A stretch of DNA of 64,000 bases, taken from positions 1,674,001 through 1,738,000 of the forward strand of contig JAPFBL010000233.1 in NCBI GenBank assembly GCA_026182355.1. The letters are read 5' to 3'. The translations under genes and the position numbers were made by a program. The stretch comes from Hermatobates lingyangjiaoensis. Its lineage: Eukaryota; Arthropoda; Insecta; Hemiptera; Hermatobatidae. This document shows positions 36,601 through 47,799 of this stretch, piece after piece; within the stretch, counting starts at the first letter, position 1, and each line of letters begins with the position of its first letter. The notes beneath the pieces are model-generated. The model searched no databases. It saw nothing but the letters and a program-made list of their open reading frames with translations, and was not told the DNA's origin.

Positions 36601-37877
36601 GTTTTATGCATATAATGTAAGTGTGACCAACGTTGCACTCAATTTAATCTTTTAACATTCCAAAACAAACCAGAGAAAGAAGACTTTTCAGAATATATCA
36701 AATAATGTTATATTATTAGTAGATTTGGGGATATCCAATGTGGAATATACCTAAGACTTCTCAAACACCTTATATTTCCTTATGTGTACTAAACTGAAAA
36801 ATAAATTTGAGACTGTGAAATAAAATTAAAGATTTCATATTCATCAGAAAAAAGAGATGGCATATATCATATAGGTATATATTGTGCATATATATATATA
36901 TATGACATAAATTGCAAACTATATTATATTTACAATTCTAGTTATAGCCTATTTACAGTGTCTTAGCATCTACTTATAATTTGCATATGTTAAAATGAAG
37001 TATTCAAAAATTTGTCAAAATAGTATATGAACTTTATAAATAAACTTGCTAAAAACTGTCCTGTGATTTTAAGAAATATTTCTGAAATGAAAGTTATGCC
37101 TAGATTAAATATAATTAATAAATATGGCATATAACAGCTGTATTAGTAAATAATAAGTTGTTACTTCTGGTTTGATAATTTTGTACAACTGTTATAAGAG
37201 TGTAGAAATTCACTAATTCTAAATGTACGTTGAGTAGAAAAGTATAAAACAATTCCTTTAGAACCCTGGTAACTTTTTATAATTTAGTCCAAACCGTATA
37301 TGTAGTTATTAATACCTTTATAACATATAAATAAATTTGTTTGTTATTATTTTACAGACAGATATACAACATATCATATTGTTTTGAAAGTGAAATTTAT
37401 ATACTGCATTCATCAGATGTATTTGAATATTATTTATCTCAAAAAAGATAAATGATAAACTTATCTAATTTATCTCAACAAATTGTAATCAATGGGATAT
37501 AAATATAAATTACTGTTAATTTGCCTACTATTAAGTATTTTTCAAAAAAATTACAAAGTATAGGGGTGACTGGCAGATTAATAATCTATATTACTATAGT
37601 GTTTTGAATAATAATAATGTATCAATTAATTCGAAATAAGAAACATACAGACGGAATAGCAAGGGCTAATCATGAACGAGAGTCAAACAATACCCACTAG
37701 TACTTTTAATGTTGCAACTCCATTACGAAAGCTGTAGAATCATATTTCTCATGCTTACTTTGTAGTACACCAATATGATGAGCTATGATTATTTTAAATA
37801 CCATCCGAAATATAATGACCTTTAAAAAATATAATTAATTTTTATTATTATCAATTGAAACATTTATTTCATTTTAC

Positions 37878-37886
<9 letters not shown>
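36601..37886. other. AT-rich non-coding stretch
   Basis: No gene recognised. Short (TA)n at 36888-36903. Confidence 0.5.
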
Positions 37887-37911
<25 letters not shown>

Positions 37912-38083
37912 TAATAATCAAAATAACACTTGATATAATAGATGGATTAATTTACCACAATGAAAACAATTTTTGAAACAATGCTCTAAGGCCTTTCGTT
38001 TTCTTTTTAACGAAAGGCCTTAGAGCATTGTTTCAAAAATTGTTTTCCTTGTGGTAAATTAATCCATATATATATATATTCAT
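37887..38083. mobile_element. Hairpin element G between TA tracts
   Basis: Arms 37943-38000 and 38009-38067 are near-perfect complements with an 8-base loop. They are flanked by (TA)n at 37887-37908 and TA repeats at 38066-38079. The right arm starts AACGAAAGGCCTTAG: GAA, the palindrome AGGCCT, then T, as in the hammerhead-like families, but CTGANGA is absent, as if the head-to-head junction cuts through helix II. Confidence 0.8.
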
Positions 38084-38288
38084 TCTTATTTGATTTTGGA
38101 CGGTCGAAAAAATACCTCGGGATGTGTTCATTTGAAGTATTGATGTTCCATTTTTGTGGTATATAAACATCTGGTTCTCCATTTTAATTTTTAATATCGT
38201 ATGTATAAATATATTTTCTTTGTTTTTATTTTTTTGTTGTGTTGTGATACAAGACATGATATTTTATTTATAAAATTGAACAACTTAC

Positions 38289-38441
38289 CTGTCCGATGTA
38301 AACCAATCCGTAGGTGGCAGCAATGGTATCTGGATTAGCATCAGGTGAAAGTTTAACAGCAAATTGATTTATAAATAGAGATGAGAAAGATAGAGAAATA
38401 TGGAAGAAAGTAAGTAAGAAGGTAAGAGCGAACGAAGGCAT
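38289..38441 (-). CDS. First coding exon of a furin/kexin-type proprotein convertase
   Basis: Secretory-pathway serine proteases of this family cleave precursors after paired basic residues. The exon, read from ATG at 38441, gives 51 codons. Residues 1-21 form a signal peptide with the hydrophobic core ALTFLLTFFHISLSF. Then FINQFAVKL aligns with the family's F-T-N-x-W-A-V-x-I/L prodomain start, and IAATYGLVYIGQ with V-A-x-x-H/Y-G-F-x-N-L/I-G-Q. The codon CAG is followed by donor GTAAGTTG (38288-38281), a phase 0 intron at the position I recall in vertebrate furin genes. The frame is open a further 9 codons upstream without ATG, so I chose ATG 38441, where the signal peptide begins. Catalytic exons were not found. 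Furin-like versus PC5/6-like cannot be told from the prodomain start alone. Phe for Trp in the QFAV motif is a mild oddity. Confidence 0.72.
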
Positions 38442-38596
38442 GGATGTGCTTTGCGAAACAGTACCCAACTAACGAGGTCTACAGGACCGAGCTCGTAGTA
38501 CAACTGGTTTGTTTCCCTGCCGCGCCCTGTCTTAACCAGAGCATCCCCACCACTCCACTACCCTTAGGACTATAATTTTAAATCACGCTGTTTATA
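38442..38596 (-). promoter_or_regulatory. TATA box and 5' leader of the convertase exon
   Basis: TATAAA on the minus strand at 38596-38591 would place transcription start near 38566. The following ~125 bases are clearly GC-richer (GTGGAGTGGTGGGGATG, GGGCGCGGCAGGG) than the surroundings, as expected of a 5' UTR. Start site inferred only. Confidence 0.45.
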
Positions 38597-39289
38597 CTAT
38601 ACCAAACAAATAATATTACTTTACTTAAAACAAGTATCTTGTTCTACGGTATTCTACATCTCAATATAAATCACATCAATTGTATTAATCATTTGTCGTG
38701 ACTTCAACTATACAATATCTACAACTAACTAGTTATAAAAATAATAGATATAATTTTCAAATATTATTAAAAGATATCTCAACAACTGTTCTTCATAATT
38801 TCAATTAATTACTGATTGTTTATCTACATTATAAATGAAACCCTTAGCTTTTAAATTTTTTTGGAGTTAATAAAATTTAACTTTTATTTTTTTATTTCTT
38901 TAAAATATTATCACTTACAAAATGTTAATAAATTTATTAAAATAGAGTTTATTGATTAACTTTAATTTAAATTTAATTATTGATTTAAATTTAATGTCAA
39001 ATAATATGGTTCATGATTTTTAATTTACAGTACCTAATTCTTACAATGTTTTTAAAAAATTATTACATTTCTTGCTTATATATAGTTCGATATAGATAAA
39101 GGAACATAAAGAAATTAAACAAAAACATTACAGTTTCTAATTTGTGGTTTAAATGATCTTTAGGAGAGATATGAACTTGTATTACAAGACTGTAAGTGTG
39201 TGTTTTTCATTTTTATGTTTCTTCACCCATATTGATATTTTTTGTCCGTTTTGAATCGTTTTTTGCTATCGACAGAAAATATATATATA
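38597..39289. other. AT-rich non-coding stretch upstream of the convertase
   Basis: Nothing recognised apart from a chance-like CTTTAG...GTAAGT pair at 39158-39197. Confidence 0.5.
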
Positions 39290-39665
39290 GGTGTTCCTAT
39301 CTATTTTCTTCTGATGGTTAAACTGAAAATTAGAGACTGTAAATCTGTATATATATACAAAACTAAAATTTATCGGGACTTGGTCAGTTCATCAGGTTCA
39401 AATTAAACTCTCATTGCCAACGTTTCAGTTTTTAATTAAAACCTTTTTCATGGGCCTACAAAAACAGAGGAAATATAAGAAATAATAAAATCATTCAAAA
39501 ATCAAACATACATAAAAGTGCAATTAGTTACAATTAAGGAATTACAATAGAAATGTTGACTATAGGTTAGTGAGAAAACTTACAGAAGTATACATTTTGA
39601 AAGAGAAAAATTAATTATTACATTACAAATTATTTTATAAAGAAAAAGAGTCTGTAGATCAACTA
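39290..39665 (-). mobile_element. Family D repeat, copy 3, with F-type end
   Basis: 39380-39665 aligns with 58895-59165: AGGTTCAAATTAAACTCTCA, GCCAACGTTTC, AAACAGAGGAAATATAAGAA, GTGCAATTAGTTACAA. The left edge (39300-39350) has the F-type CTGATGG...TTAGAGACTG. Confidence 0.7.
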
Positions 39666-41810
39666 GTCGTTGATCAATTAGGATAAAAGATTGACTATTT
39701 CATATCTATTGACGAGAATGAGTACGTAATGGTGTTTTACTGAGAGGACATTGGACTACTGTCTGAGAGCAACAGATCAACTACTAGACGTGACCGACAG
39801 TACCAAGAGTACAGATTTACATATCCTACGTGAAACGAGCATAAAGCATTTTCTTTCAGTCAAATAAAGAAATGTGTTTATTTTACTGCATTTATCTAAA
39901 ACAATAGTCCTCAGTCACAATGTAAACTAATAGTCACAAGTCACAATGTATTATTTCTGCTTGGGCATATCCGTTATTTCTTGTTAAATTATTGATATCT
40001 CGTCGAATTGGTCATAAACTATAACAATCTTTGCGTGAAAAAAAATTTATGAAGCACCATTAAATTTACTTTAGAAGTGAAAAAGGAATGCAATTATCAT
40101 AGTGTTTAATAAAATGAACAAAAAAAAAGAAAATAAAAATTTAATAATGGTTCCTTGTGCCACTAGGCTAGATAACAACAATTTTTTCATTTGTTCAGAT
40201 GGACTAATTCTTGATAGCCAAATTATAGAATTCTAAATTTACTTCATCTAAAAAAAAACTTCATGAAGTACAACTTTTCTTATAAAGTAAACATTTTGTA
40301 TATATAAAAAAAAATATTAAAAGAAAATTAGTTTTCCATTTAACTTTTATCATACTAATTTATTTATTTGACCAAAGAAAGTATGTTTACTTTTGAATTC
40401 GTATCTCTGAAAACTTACTATTTCTCAAGCTACTTTCACTGACTGATAATTTGAATAAAACTGATATCTTTAATTTAGATAAAAAGTTGTATCAACGTCT
40501 TACCATTCGTTACAGTTAATCATTAAACAATGTTGTAGATTAATAATAGTTTATTTTGGATGTCTTACTGTGAAGAAATCGAACTATTTCGGTATTTCAA
40601 TAGCAATTTCACGAATTCAAAAAGTCAAGATTATGTATTAAGTATCAGTAAGTAATGTGGTTTTACATATTATATATTTGCACATATTTTGAAAATAATA
40701 TAGTATTCATCTTGAAATTGTTCACCCTTATCAGGTTGGTTCTGGTCTCAATTTTTAATTTTCAAAGTGCTGAAAGTTTGGAGCGAGACCATAGATTTAT
40801 ATTTACCATGCGTATTAATTCTTAATAGTTATTAAACTGCGCTAGAATTGTTTTGGTTTATTACATATTTACTGTTCCTCGAAATAAAACTAATTTAGCA
40901 GTACGAGTAGTATGTAACTTTGGCTCTGTTGTTATCAAATTTGTTAAAATTTTGTCTTATTAATTCAAGCACTAAAATTGATTTATTTTATTATTTTTTT
41001 TTTTACGGTTAGTCGAAAAGAAGACAAATTAGTAGAATGAAGCTCTATTCGCTTTGTTATTAACAACTTCAACAATATTTATAATAATAAATAACATTGT
41101 TTTTTCTAGATAATAGATAAAATTCATAAAAAGCAAAAAAAAAATACAAATATATTGCTTCATGTTGCAAACAAGTTTGAAAGTAAGACAGTCTACACAT
41201 TCCATTGTTGCAGATTTGTAGATTTTTTTCTGATAGCCACCAGTGATTAATGTATTTATTGACAGCTTTGATTTATTTTAACTCTTTTATATTTATAAAA
41301 AAAAAGTATTAGTTTAGCATACATAAATCTTTAAAAGTATGATTCATATTGATCTATGATGACCGTTCATAAATCAAGCAGCTTTATCGAGTCAATAAAA
41401 AATATACAAAACTCATTGGGAAGGGGTGTTTTCTATTTATTACTCTCAACAGTTGATTATTGTTTTCATGAAGTTATTGTCCCCTAATAATCCATTCTTT
41501 AGTGAGTAGCCGCTATTGAGTTGACAAATTTATCATTTCATTGGAGCGATTATTGAACAAGTTGAACTTATAACAATGACGTTGGCTCATCTGGGAATTG
41601 TTTAAACTTTTTTTATTCAGATCATACCTAGATATATGTAAAAATATATAATTGAATATATTTATTATTATCAGTGGAGTTAGTGAAGAGATAAAATATG
41701 ATTTATTATCATTTCTACTATCCAGTTTTACCTCACGAGCAATGTAAGCAGTTATTGTGTAGTTTTTACTAATGATTAGAAGGAGAAAGAAACTATGTCA
41801 TTCTACTTAA
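39666..41810. other. AT-rich non-coding stretch
   Basis: No gene, RNA or clear repeat recognised in 2.1 kb. Confidence 0.5.
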
Positions 41811-42068
41811 AAAAAGAAATGTTTCAAACACTTAGTGTTCATCATCAAGTAAGGTGATGTTGACTCCCTAATTAGTCAACATCACCTTACTGAGGATGTT
41901 CTAACCTGAAGATGAATACCAGGCGTTCGAAACGCCTTAAAAAAAGAAATGTTTCAAACACTTAGTGTTCATCATCAAGTAAGGTGATGTTGACTCCCTA
42001 ATTAGTCAACATCACCTTGCTGAGGAAGTTGTAATCTGAAGATGAATACAAAGCGTTCGAAACGCCTT
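41811..42068 (+). mobile_element. Tandem dimer of a 130-bp hammerhead-like unit
   Basis: Unit 1 (41811-41940) and unit 2 (41941-42068) are direct copies with few differences. Each contains an internal inverted repeat (GTAAGGTGATGTTGACT and complement around TCCCTAATT). Each ends with a core: CTGAAGA (41906-41912; 42036-42042), T, a stem closing at GTTC, GAA, ACGCCT, T. Head-to-tail monomers with one ribozyme-like core each are the layout of small animal retrozymes. Confidence 0.8.
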
Positions 42069-42879
42069 GTGCAATTAAATTCTGTTTTTATATGGGACGA
42101 CTTAAAGTTTCTTTCCCTCTTTAAACTATCTAGTTTTCATTTTTTATAGTAGTTTCAGAAACCTTAAAAACTAGATAACAACTGAAAGGCAATGCTAGTG
42201 CCCTTGTAATAAACAAAGTGACTCTTAAGTATTGATTGCAAATAGAAGCAACTTACGAGGTATATACTATAACCTAATAGTGTATATACTATAACTTAAT
42301 AGTGTAATACTATTTTTTCTAATATATAGCTTTGAAAGTTAATAAAAAGTTTAAACGATGATGTTCATCATACAGATCAATCGAGTGCCTTCGGAATGGT
42401 AGTAACAATACCTTTAGATTTAACTGAAGTGATTAACTGATAGCCTGTCAATTAATCTGTTTCTGATGAGACTAAGTCTTCCTGTTGTAACATCTAGTTT
42501 ATTTTTTAGTTAGTTTAGACTGAAAATTGATATAATTGAAGGCATTAGTGTTGTATAAACAATAGTGCAAGTTTGGATTTACTGATTTGAATTATAATAG
42601 CTGTATTATCTGTATACTTAGTGGCAATTACTTGTTTCAATATATAGTTATTTTGAAGTTGAATAAAATAAGATGAAAATATAAAAAGTACATACTCTGG
42701 AATCAACCATCATCTATTAATAGATATTTAACACACAGATGTAGCCAACGACAAAAAGCTTAGGAAACCGACATACTAAGAATCTTTTGTGCAGAGTTTA
42801 CTGGAATATAGTATTAGATATAAATTATTTATATGTATAATCTAAATTTACAGGGAGAAAACACAAAAGAGATCATAAA
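42069..42879. repeat. AT-rich stretch with a local dispersed repeat
   Basis: Words AATATATAG...TTTGAA.GTT.A.TAAAA and CATACTCTGGAATCAACCAT, then AT.TATTAATAG, recur within 42240-42740 and at 45640-45750, so an unclassified repeat is present. Confidence 0.4.
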
Positions 42880-42965
42880 GACTCCTTGCTTGTCGTCTGA
42901 GTGGCTCACATCTTTCTACCTGATGAGGAGGCGATCAAAATCTAGTGGTGAGTCTTTAAAACTCA
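42880..42965 (+). repeat. Family C repeat, copy 2
   Basis: CTCACATCTTTCTACCTGAT, then GAGGAGGCGATCAAAATCTAG; matches 8270-8330 in layout; GAA replaced by CAA. Confidence 0.45.
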
Positions 42966-43140
42966 ATCTTTATCGATAATTTTTTTTAGTTCATTAAACT
43001 TATGAAGCAGCTATTAATATATTGTACCTTGTACTTTGTATATCCTATCTTTTGTTTTTTCTATTTATCAACTTCTTTGCATGCATAATCTAGTAAAACT
43101 AATTCTAATAATTCCGATATATAATTAAATATATAAAAAT

Positions 43141-43349
43141 ATTTCACATAAACACGTGAAATAACAATCAATGATCAAATCACAGTATGATATGGTAAAA
43201 GAACACTAAAATCTTTCAACCGTAACAAGCGATCTTCGTCAGAGTCAAAAACCTAACTGACAGTTAGGTTTTTGACTCTGACGAAGATTGCTTGTTACGG
43301 TTGAAAGATCTTAGTCTTGTTTTCCCATTTCATATTGTGGTTTGATCAT
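43141..43349. mobile_element. Foldback element A4
   Basis: Leader ATTTCACATAAACACGTGAA at 43141, arms from GATCAAATC (43173) to GATCAT (43349). The two arms join directly at AACTGACAGTT. Plus-strand core: GACT (43274-43277), CTGACGA, stem, GAA, AGATCT, T, AGTC (to 43316). The left arm is more diverged than the right. Confidence 0.88.
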
Positions 43350-43424
43350 TGATAATTAAATATATATATTAGCAGAAATACGATTGAACAAGCTTTTGCA
43401 ATATCAATTAAAATCACACCACCT

Positions 43425-43600
43425 AATGCCGATGTTTCAATTTTATTTAAAAAAATTTATATTACCCTACAAAAAAAAGAGAAAAACAAAAAAAAGTTGC
43501 ATTTATTCATCAGTTGTATACATTTAAAAAATAATTATTACAACGAGTAGAATGACACAAGTAGAAGTAATAAGCAATACTTAATGAATTCATAGAAATA
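43425..43600 (-). repeat. Family D repeat, fragment
   Basis: Minus strand carries a decayed GAAAC core and the A/T-rich body; similar order of words to 33.7 and 39.4 kb. Confidence 0.4.
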
Positions 43601-44129
43601 TTAATTGTTGGATAAGCAAAAAATACTGTGTGATCAATAAGGTTAATACAAACTCCTTTATAAATGGAAATATAAGTGCTAACAAGTTAACATCAACATC
43701 TTATGCATCATCACAAAGAAAACCTTTTAAGATATCTAAAGAAAAGAAGTTCATTAAATATCTTAAACTTTAACGATTATTTATTGTAACAGATTTTCAT
43801 TTAATAAAACATTTTAAAATTTATCTTAAAACACTTGAATAAACATGATTCAAATTCGATATATCATTTGAATAATTAATTGAAGTTTGATCCCTTTTCT
43901 TGTGAAATGCAAGAGATGTTGATAAATGAGCAGTCAAATAATTTATTATGCTTATATCGCCAAGAGTTCATATTTTGGATTTTATTTCTTCATTGTATGA
44001 AAGAAAAGTAATCTTTCAGTCGTATAAGTCTAATAAAGATTTATAAAATAGAAGTTGTAATTAAATATTATTATCTTTGAACTTATTTAATCGTACTAAA
44101 AATAAAAACTGAACTGATCATGTTATGAG
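43601..44129. other. AT-rich non-coding stretch
   Basis: Nothing recognised. Confidence 0.5.
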
Positions 44130-44211
44130 AGGATGACCAATTGAATTTGCTCGTGGACTGGAATACGATCACATCTCTTCACTTCTCTTTGGACCAGCTG
44201 GTTGTTAAACT

Positions 44212-44398
44212 CTCCTGGTCTCTCACATTCTCTCTCTCTCCTTCTCTCCCCTTTCACTCTCTCCCTCTTCCTCTCTCCCCTCTGACTCCCTCACCCCTTC
44301 TCACCCCTCTCTCTCTCTTCCTCTCACTCCCTCTCCCGCCTCTCCCTTCCCCTCCGCTATTCCTCTCCCTCCTCTCTTTCTATCTCTAGTGTATTATC
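44212..44398 (+). repeat. (CT)n-rich polypyrimidine tract
   Basis: About 185 bases almost purely C and T on the plus strand, with no purine run; a candidate triplex-forming (H-DNA) sequence. The adjacent 44130-44211 is moderately GC-rich and open on the minus strand (FNNQLVQREVKRC...), of unknown meaning. Confidence 0.9.
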
Positions 44399-44587
44399 CT
44401 CTTTATGAAGTCCAACGTCAAACAGTATCAGTAGGTCTACCCTTCATACTGATTGGTATACCATAATAATAATCATAAAGACTAACAGTAATATAATGAA
44501 ATGAGAGTACATACATTTTCCTAGTAAAACACAGTTTAGTAAATATGAATTTATAATATAAATCTGTCTTACCTCAAAAATTATTTC

Positions 44588-44695
44588 TGGATTTGGCCGA
44601 CTGGTTTCACACTTGGTGTTAAAACGGTTCAAGTCATACTTGATGTAACTCGTGGGAAACCGATCGGTCGAATACAGAAACAATTTACAAGGTAT
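44588..44695 (-). pseudogene. Coding-like block: LINE ORF1 remnant or isolated exon
   Basis: The minus strand reads FLYSTDRFPTSYIKYDL, then RFNTKCETSRPNPEIIFE, and meets a strong donor (GAG|GTAAGA at 44575-44570). The spacing of D-R...SYIK...RF...R-P-N-P resembles the pre-zinc-knuckle region of gag-like ORF1 proteins in Jockey/CR1-type LINEs. The plus strand is also open (GFTLGVKTVQVILDV, TRGKPIGRIQKQFT) and ends at another good donor (AAG|GTATGT at 44692). Strand and nature remain undecided; acceptors are poor on both sides. Confidence 0.3.
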
Positions 44696-44967
44696 GTGAG
44701 ACTTTCATAATAATATGATTAACATAAGCAGAGCTCTGTAAAATTGCTGTTTTTTTTTTAGTATAATGCATAGTCTACTACATGTTCGTAACATTACTCA
44801 TTCAATTTGAGATATAAACAACGTTTTCGATAAATGTTAGTGCAGAATTACAAACAGCTGTGTAAAATTACTCAATATTATGATATCCTTTGCTAAATGA
44901 GTATATTGTGGTTTTTGTTGATCTTTTAAAATAGTTGGTGGTGTTATTCCTGCTCAAACAGAATATG

Positions 44968-45125
44968 ACAATTGTAGGGTAAAAAGCTTATGAAATAGTC
45001 TCCACATATAGAAATTAAATTGTATAAACAATGCGTTTCGCACTCGATTAAATTTCTATTTGTGGTGACTATTTCATTAGCTTTTTACCCTACAATGAGT
45101 AAATACCACATAATTACTGATTGCC
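44968..45125. mobile_element. Foldback element B3, short form
   Basis: Arms TTGTAGGGTAAAAAGCTTAT and ATAAGCTTTTTACCCTACAA-like complement (to 45095), then the family tail AATGAGTAAATACCACATAA. The arms meet near AATGCGTTTCGCACTCG, so most of the core is gone. Confidence 0.8.
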
Positions 45126-46129
45126 CTACCTTTGAAAAATATGGGAAGTTTTTTTGGATAAATTTAGTAGTAGATAGGACTATTATACCTTGCCCAGTAA
45201 TATACGTATTTCACCCGTTAGATCATTGGTAATCTCGCTGATTAGATCAGTATTGGATTTGCTACTCCACTAAATCATTCACATACTGATTCCATAGGAC
45301 AATACACTAGAATATTAGACAAGTGATCAATTCGTATCCTCAATAGAATCACTATCACTAGAGCACACATATAAGTGACTTTAAGTCGGCGACTCATCAA
45401 CTCATATTTTGAACTTTGGATGTCGGTTACTACTTCTTCATTCTAGAACTGGCTCATGTCATAACAAGGGCGTAAGAGCATGATGGTTTCAAAATCATCA
45501 CAAAATGAATGAAATATGCAATTCATTATAAACATGTCTTTTATTTGTTATCAACATTATTATTTGAAATGTGAATTTATTGAGGAACGATTGTAGCGCA
45601 GGAAGAATAATAACTGGTGGTGTATGCAAAATGCTATTTTGTCCAATATATAGACTTTGAAAAAAGTTGAGTAAAAAGCTGAGTGATGGAAATCATACAG
45701 ATCAATTTGCATACTCTGAATCAACTATCATATATTAATAGTTGTAAACAAAGAGCTCTGTAAAATTGGTGTATTTACCATTTTTTTTGGATTTTATCCA
45801 AATATTATACAATAATACGTATTATTACGTAGTCGTAATAATACCTATTTGAAATTGTTTTGCTAGGTAGTTTCCAAAGCTTGGAGGTTTTACAGATTAC
45901 GTTTAGTAACATGCTAAGTAATACTAACTAGTGTGTTGAAATATTTTTAAATTTCTTTTATTGGTTCATATTATTTTGTATTGTTGAAGATAAGCCCACA
46001 TGAAGATAAGATATATCAAAACATGAAACAGTTCGTTAGAACTACGGTTAGAACTATCGGTTTTAATAAACCGATTAAAATAAAAGAAACATGTAAAAAC
46101 AACACGCAGCTCATTTCCAAATTTCAATC
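45126..46129. other. AT-rich non-coding stretch
   Basis: 45590-45780 shares words with 42240-42740. No gene recognised. Confidence 0.4.
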
Positions 46130-46290
46130 TTGTTGTCATCAGAAGAAGGAGAAGAAAAAGAAGAAGAGCTGGAGAGATGGAGAGAAGAGAAGGAGAAGAA
46201 CAGGAGTTGCTGTTTGCCAGCCGAGCAGAATTCCACTTCTTCTTTTTCCTTCTCTTTCTTCTGATGACGACAAGGTAGAAACATTGAAGT
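46130..46290. mobile_element. Inverted repeat with purine-rich arms and hammerhead-like core
   Basis: Left CTTGTTGTCATCAGAAGAAG at 46129-46148 is the complement of CTTCTTTC...CTGATGACGACAAG on the right. The plus core is CTGATGA (46261-46267), C, GACAAGGTA, GAA, ACATT. The 144-codon frame running across (45981-46415) is interrupted by Lys/Arg-rich repeats and is not a credible gene. Confidence 0.6.
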
Positions 46291-47548
46291 GGACTGTGTG
46301 TTGTTTCTCCGTGTTCTTTTCTTGTTATTGTTTGACGATAGTTAAGTTCACTGGCCTTCCATATTGTAAGGCACTTATTGCTAACTATGCTGGATGCTTG
46401 TTGCTCTGGCTATAAAAAGCCATAAAGCCAGAAGAATGTTTCTATCTCCAGCACATCACTTTGAAAGAATAATGCAAGTAGATAATAACAAAAGAGTAAA
46501 TTATAACTGTGATATGTACAATGTTGTATAACAGATAATTTTATTAAATGAGGGTAACAAAATAAACATACATAATGATTAATTTTCTTACATACAACAT
46601 GTTTGTTTTCTACTCTATCAGTGGTATATATAATTTATACTCTACCAAATTAAGATGGCTATAATATATAAAGAAATTATCAATTTTGCATACAAATACA
46701 TTTTTTACACGATAAATATTATTCTTAAACGTTAAAACGTATCATCGTAAAACTACTTCCTTTCCCTTTTTTCGTTAAACATTAAAACAAAATCATCGTT
46801 TTTTATTGATTTTTACAGATCAGAGATTTTATAATTAAGTGAGTTATGCAGGCTATTGTAGTGAGGTCTGACTTTCAGAAAAGAAAATCTAGCTAATTAT
46901 AATAACTTTAAATTTAGACCAATTTCGAACAATATACAATTTTCTTTATTTTTAATAATATTAAAATCACTGATGTAACAAGTAATAGATATGTGAAACA
47001 ATACAAAAATAAACGAGTTGAGAAACCACCTATTGTTAGTACTTTATGAAGACAACGTTTAATAAATAGTCCGTTTCTCCGTGTATTGCTGAAATTTTTT
47101 GACTAGGTAGTTTCAAAATCTTGGTGGGTTTTACACATTAAGTTTAGTCTGTCACTTGGGTAACAAATTTTCAGTCAGACAAATTAAACCACTTGTGACT
47201 TTATGGGTGTCTGCATGTTTAAAGGAATGTTTATGTCTCCCATGAGTGTCTTTTGTCTGTAATAATACCTTTTTGAAGTGTCGATTAGCTTTGTTATTGT
47301 TGAATTTAGTTGCTTGATTGCGGTCAATGTATTTATAGTGAAATTTATTTATTGTGATCAAAAGGTGTTTATAGTGAAATAGCTTGTCAAACATTATCAA
47401 TAACATATTGCCTGAATTGTTCTCAATATGCTGGTTCATTTATGAGAGTCATCCTCAGTGTAATCGGGTTAATATCAATAATGAAGGCTGTGGTTTCAAA
47501 AAAAAGATAATTTAAGACACAGATACGACAACTGCGGATACGCGGATC
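46291..47548. other. AT-rich non-coding stretch
   Basis: 46300-46440 is slightly GC-richer. The 95-codon minus frame at 47152-47439 shows no family motif. Confidence 0.4.
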
Positions 47549-47799
47549 AGTGGCACTTTGTGATACCGCATGATAAAGATTGATTCTATATTGAGGGTCT
47601 TAAATTTTACCCAATGAAAGTATATTTAGAGTAGGTATCATTAACAAGTACCTGATATCGTATAAGCCAAAGGACAGAAGGCTTAACGGCCTTTCGAGAG
47701 GACGATATGACCAGATTTATTTACCAGAAAAAGAGGAAATGGACCACTTGGATCTACTAGTTCTGAGGCGAGCGTTCCACCTACTGGGCTGTCCTGGCA
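47549..47799 (-). mobile_element. Old tRNA-derived SINE, tail type A
   Basis: Minus strand: diverged tRNA head (47730-47799), central domain (GAGGACGTTAAG-like, TACTTGTTAATGATACC) and partial tail A (GCGGTATCACAAAGTGCC). Many substitutions: the oldest copy here. Confidence 0.75.

Noticed and set aside
38033..38257. 74-codon minus frame
   Set aside because: Overlaps hairpin G and TA repeats; no domain.
39164..39191. 28-base AG...GTAAGT microexon candidate (ERYELVLQD)
   Set aside because: Too short; a random match to splice words is likely in 64 kb.
41811..42068. CRISPR-like or satellite array
   Set aside because: Only two direct units with internal inverted repeats in a eukaryotic context; better explained as a retrozyme-like dimer.
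45981..46415. 144-codon plus-strand frame
   Set aside because: Runs through a purine-rich inverted repeat and the core motif; the Lys/Arg stretch is repeat-derived.
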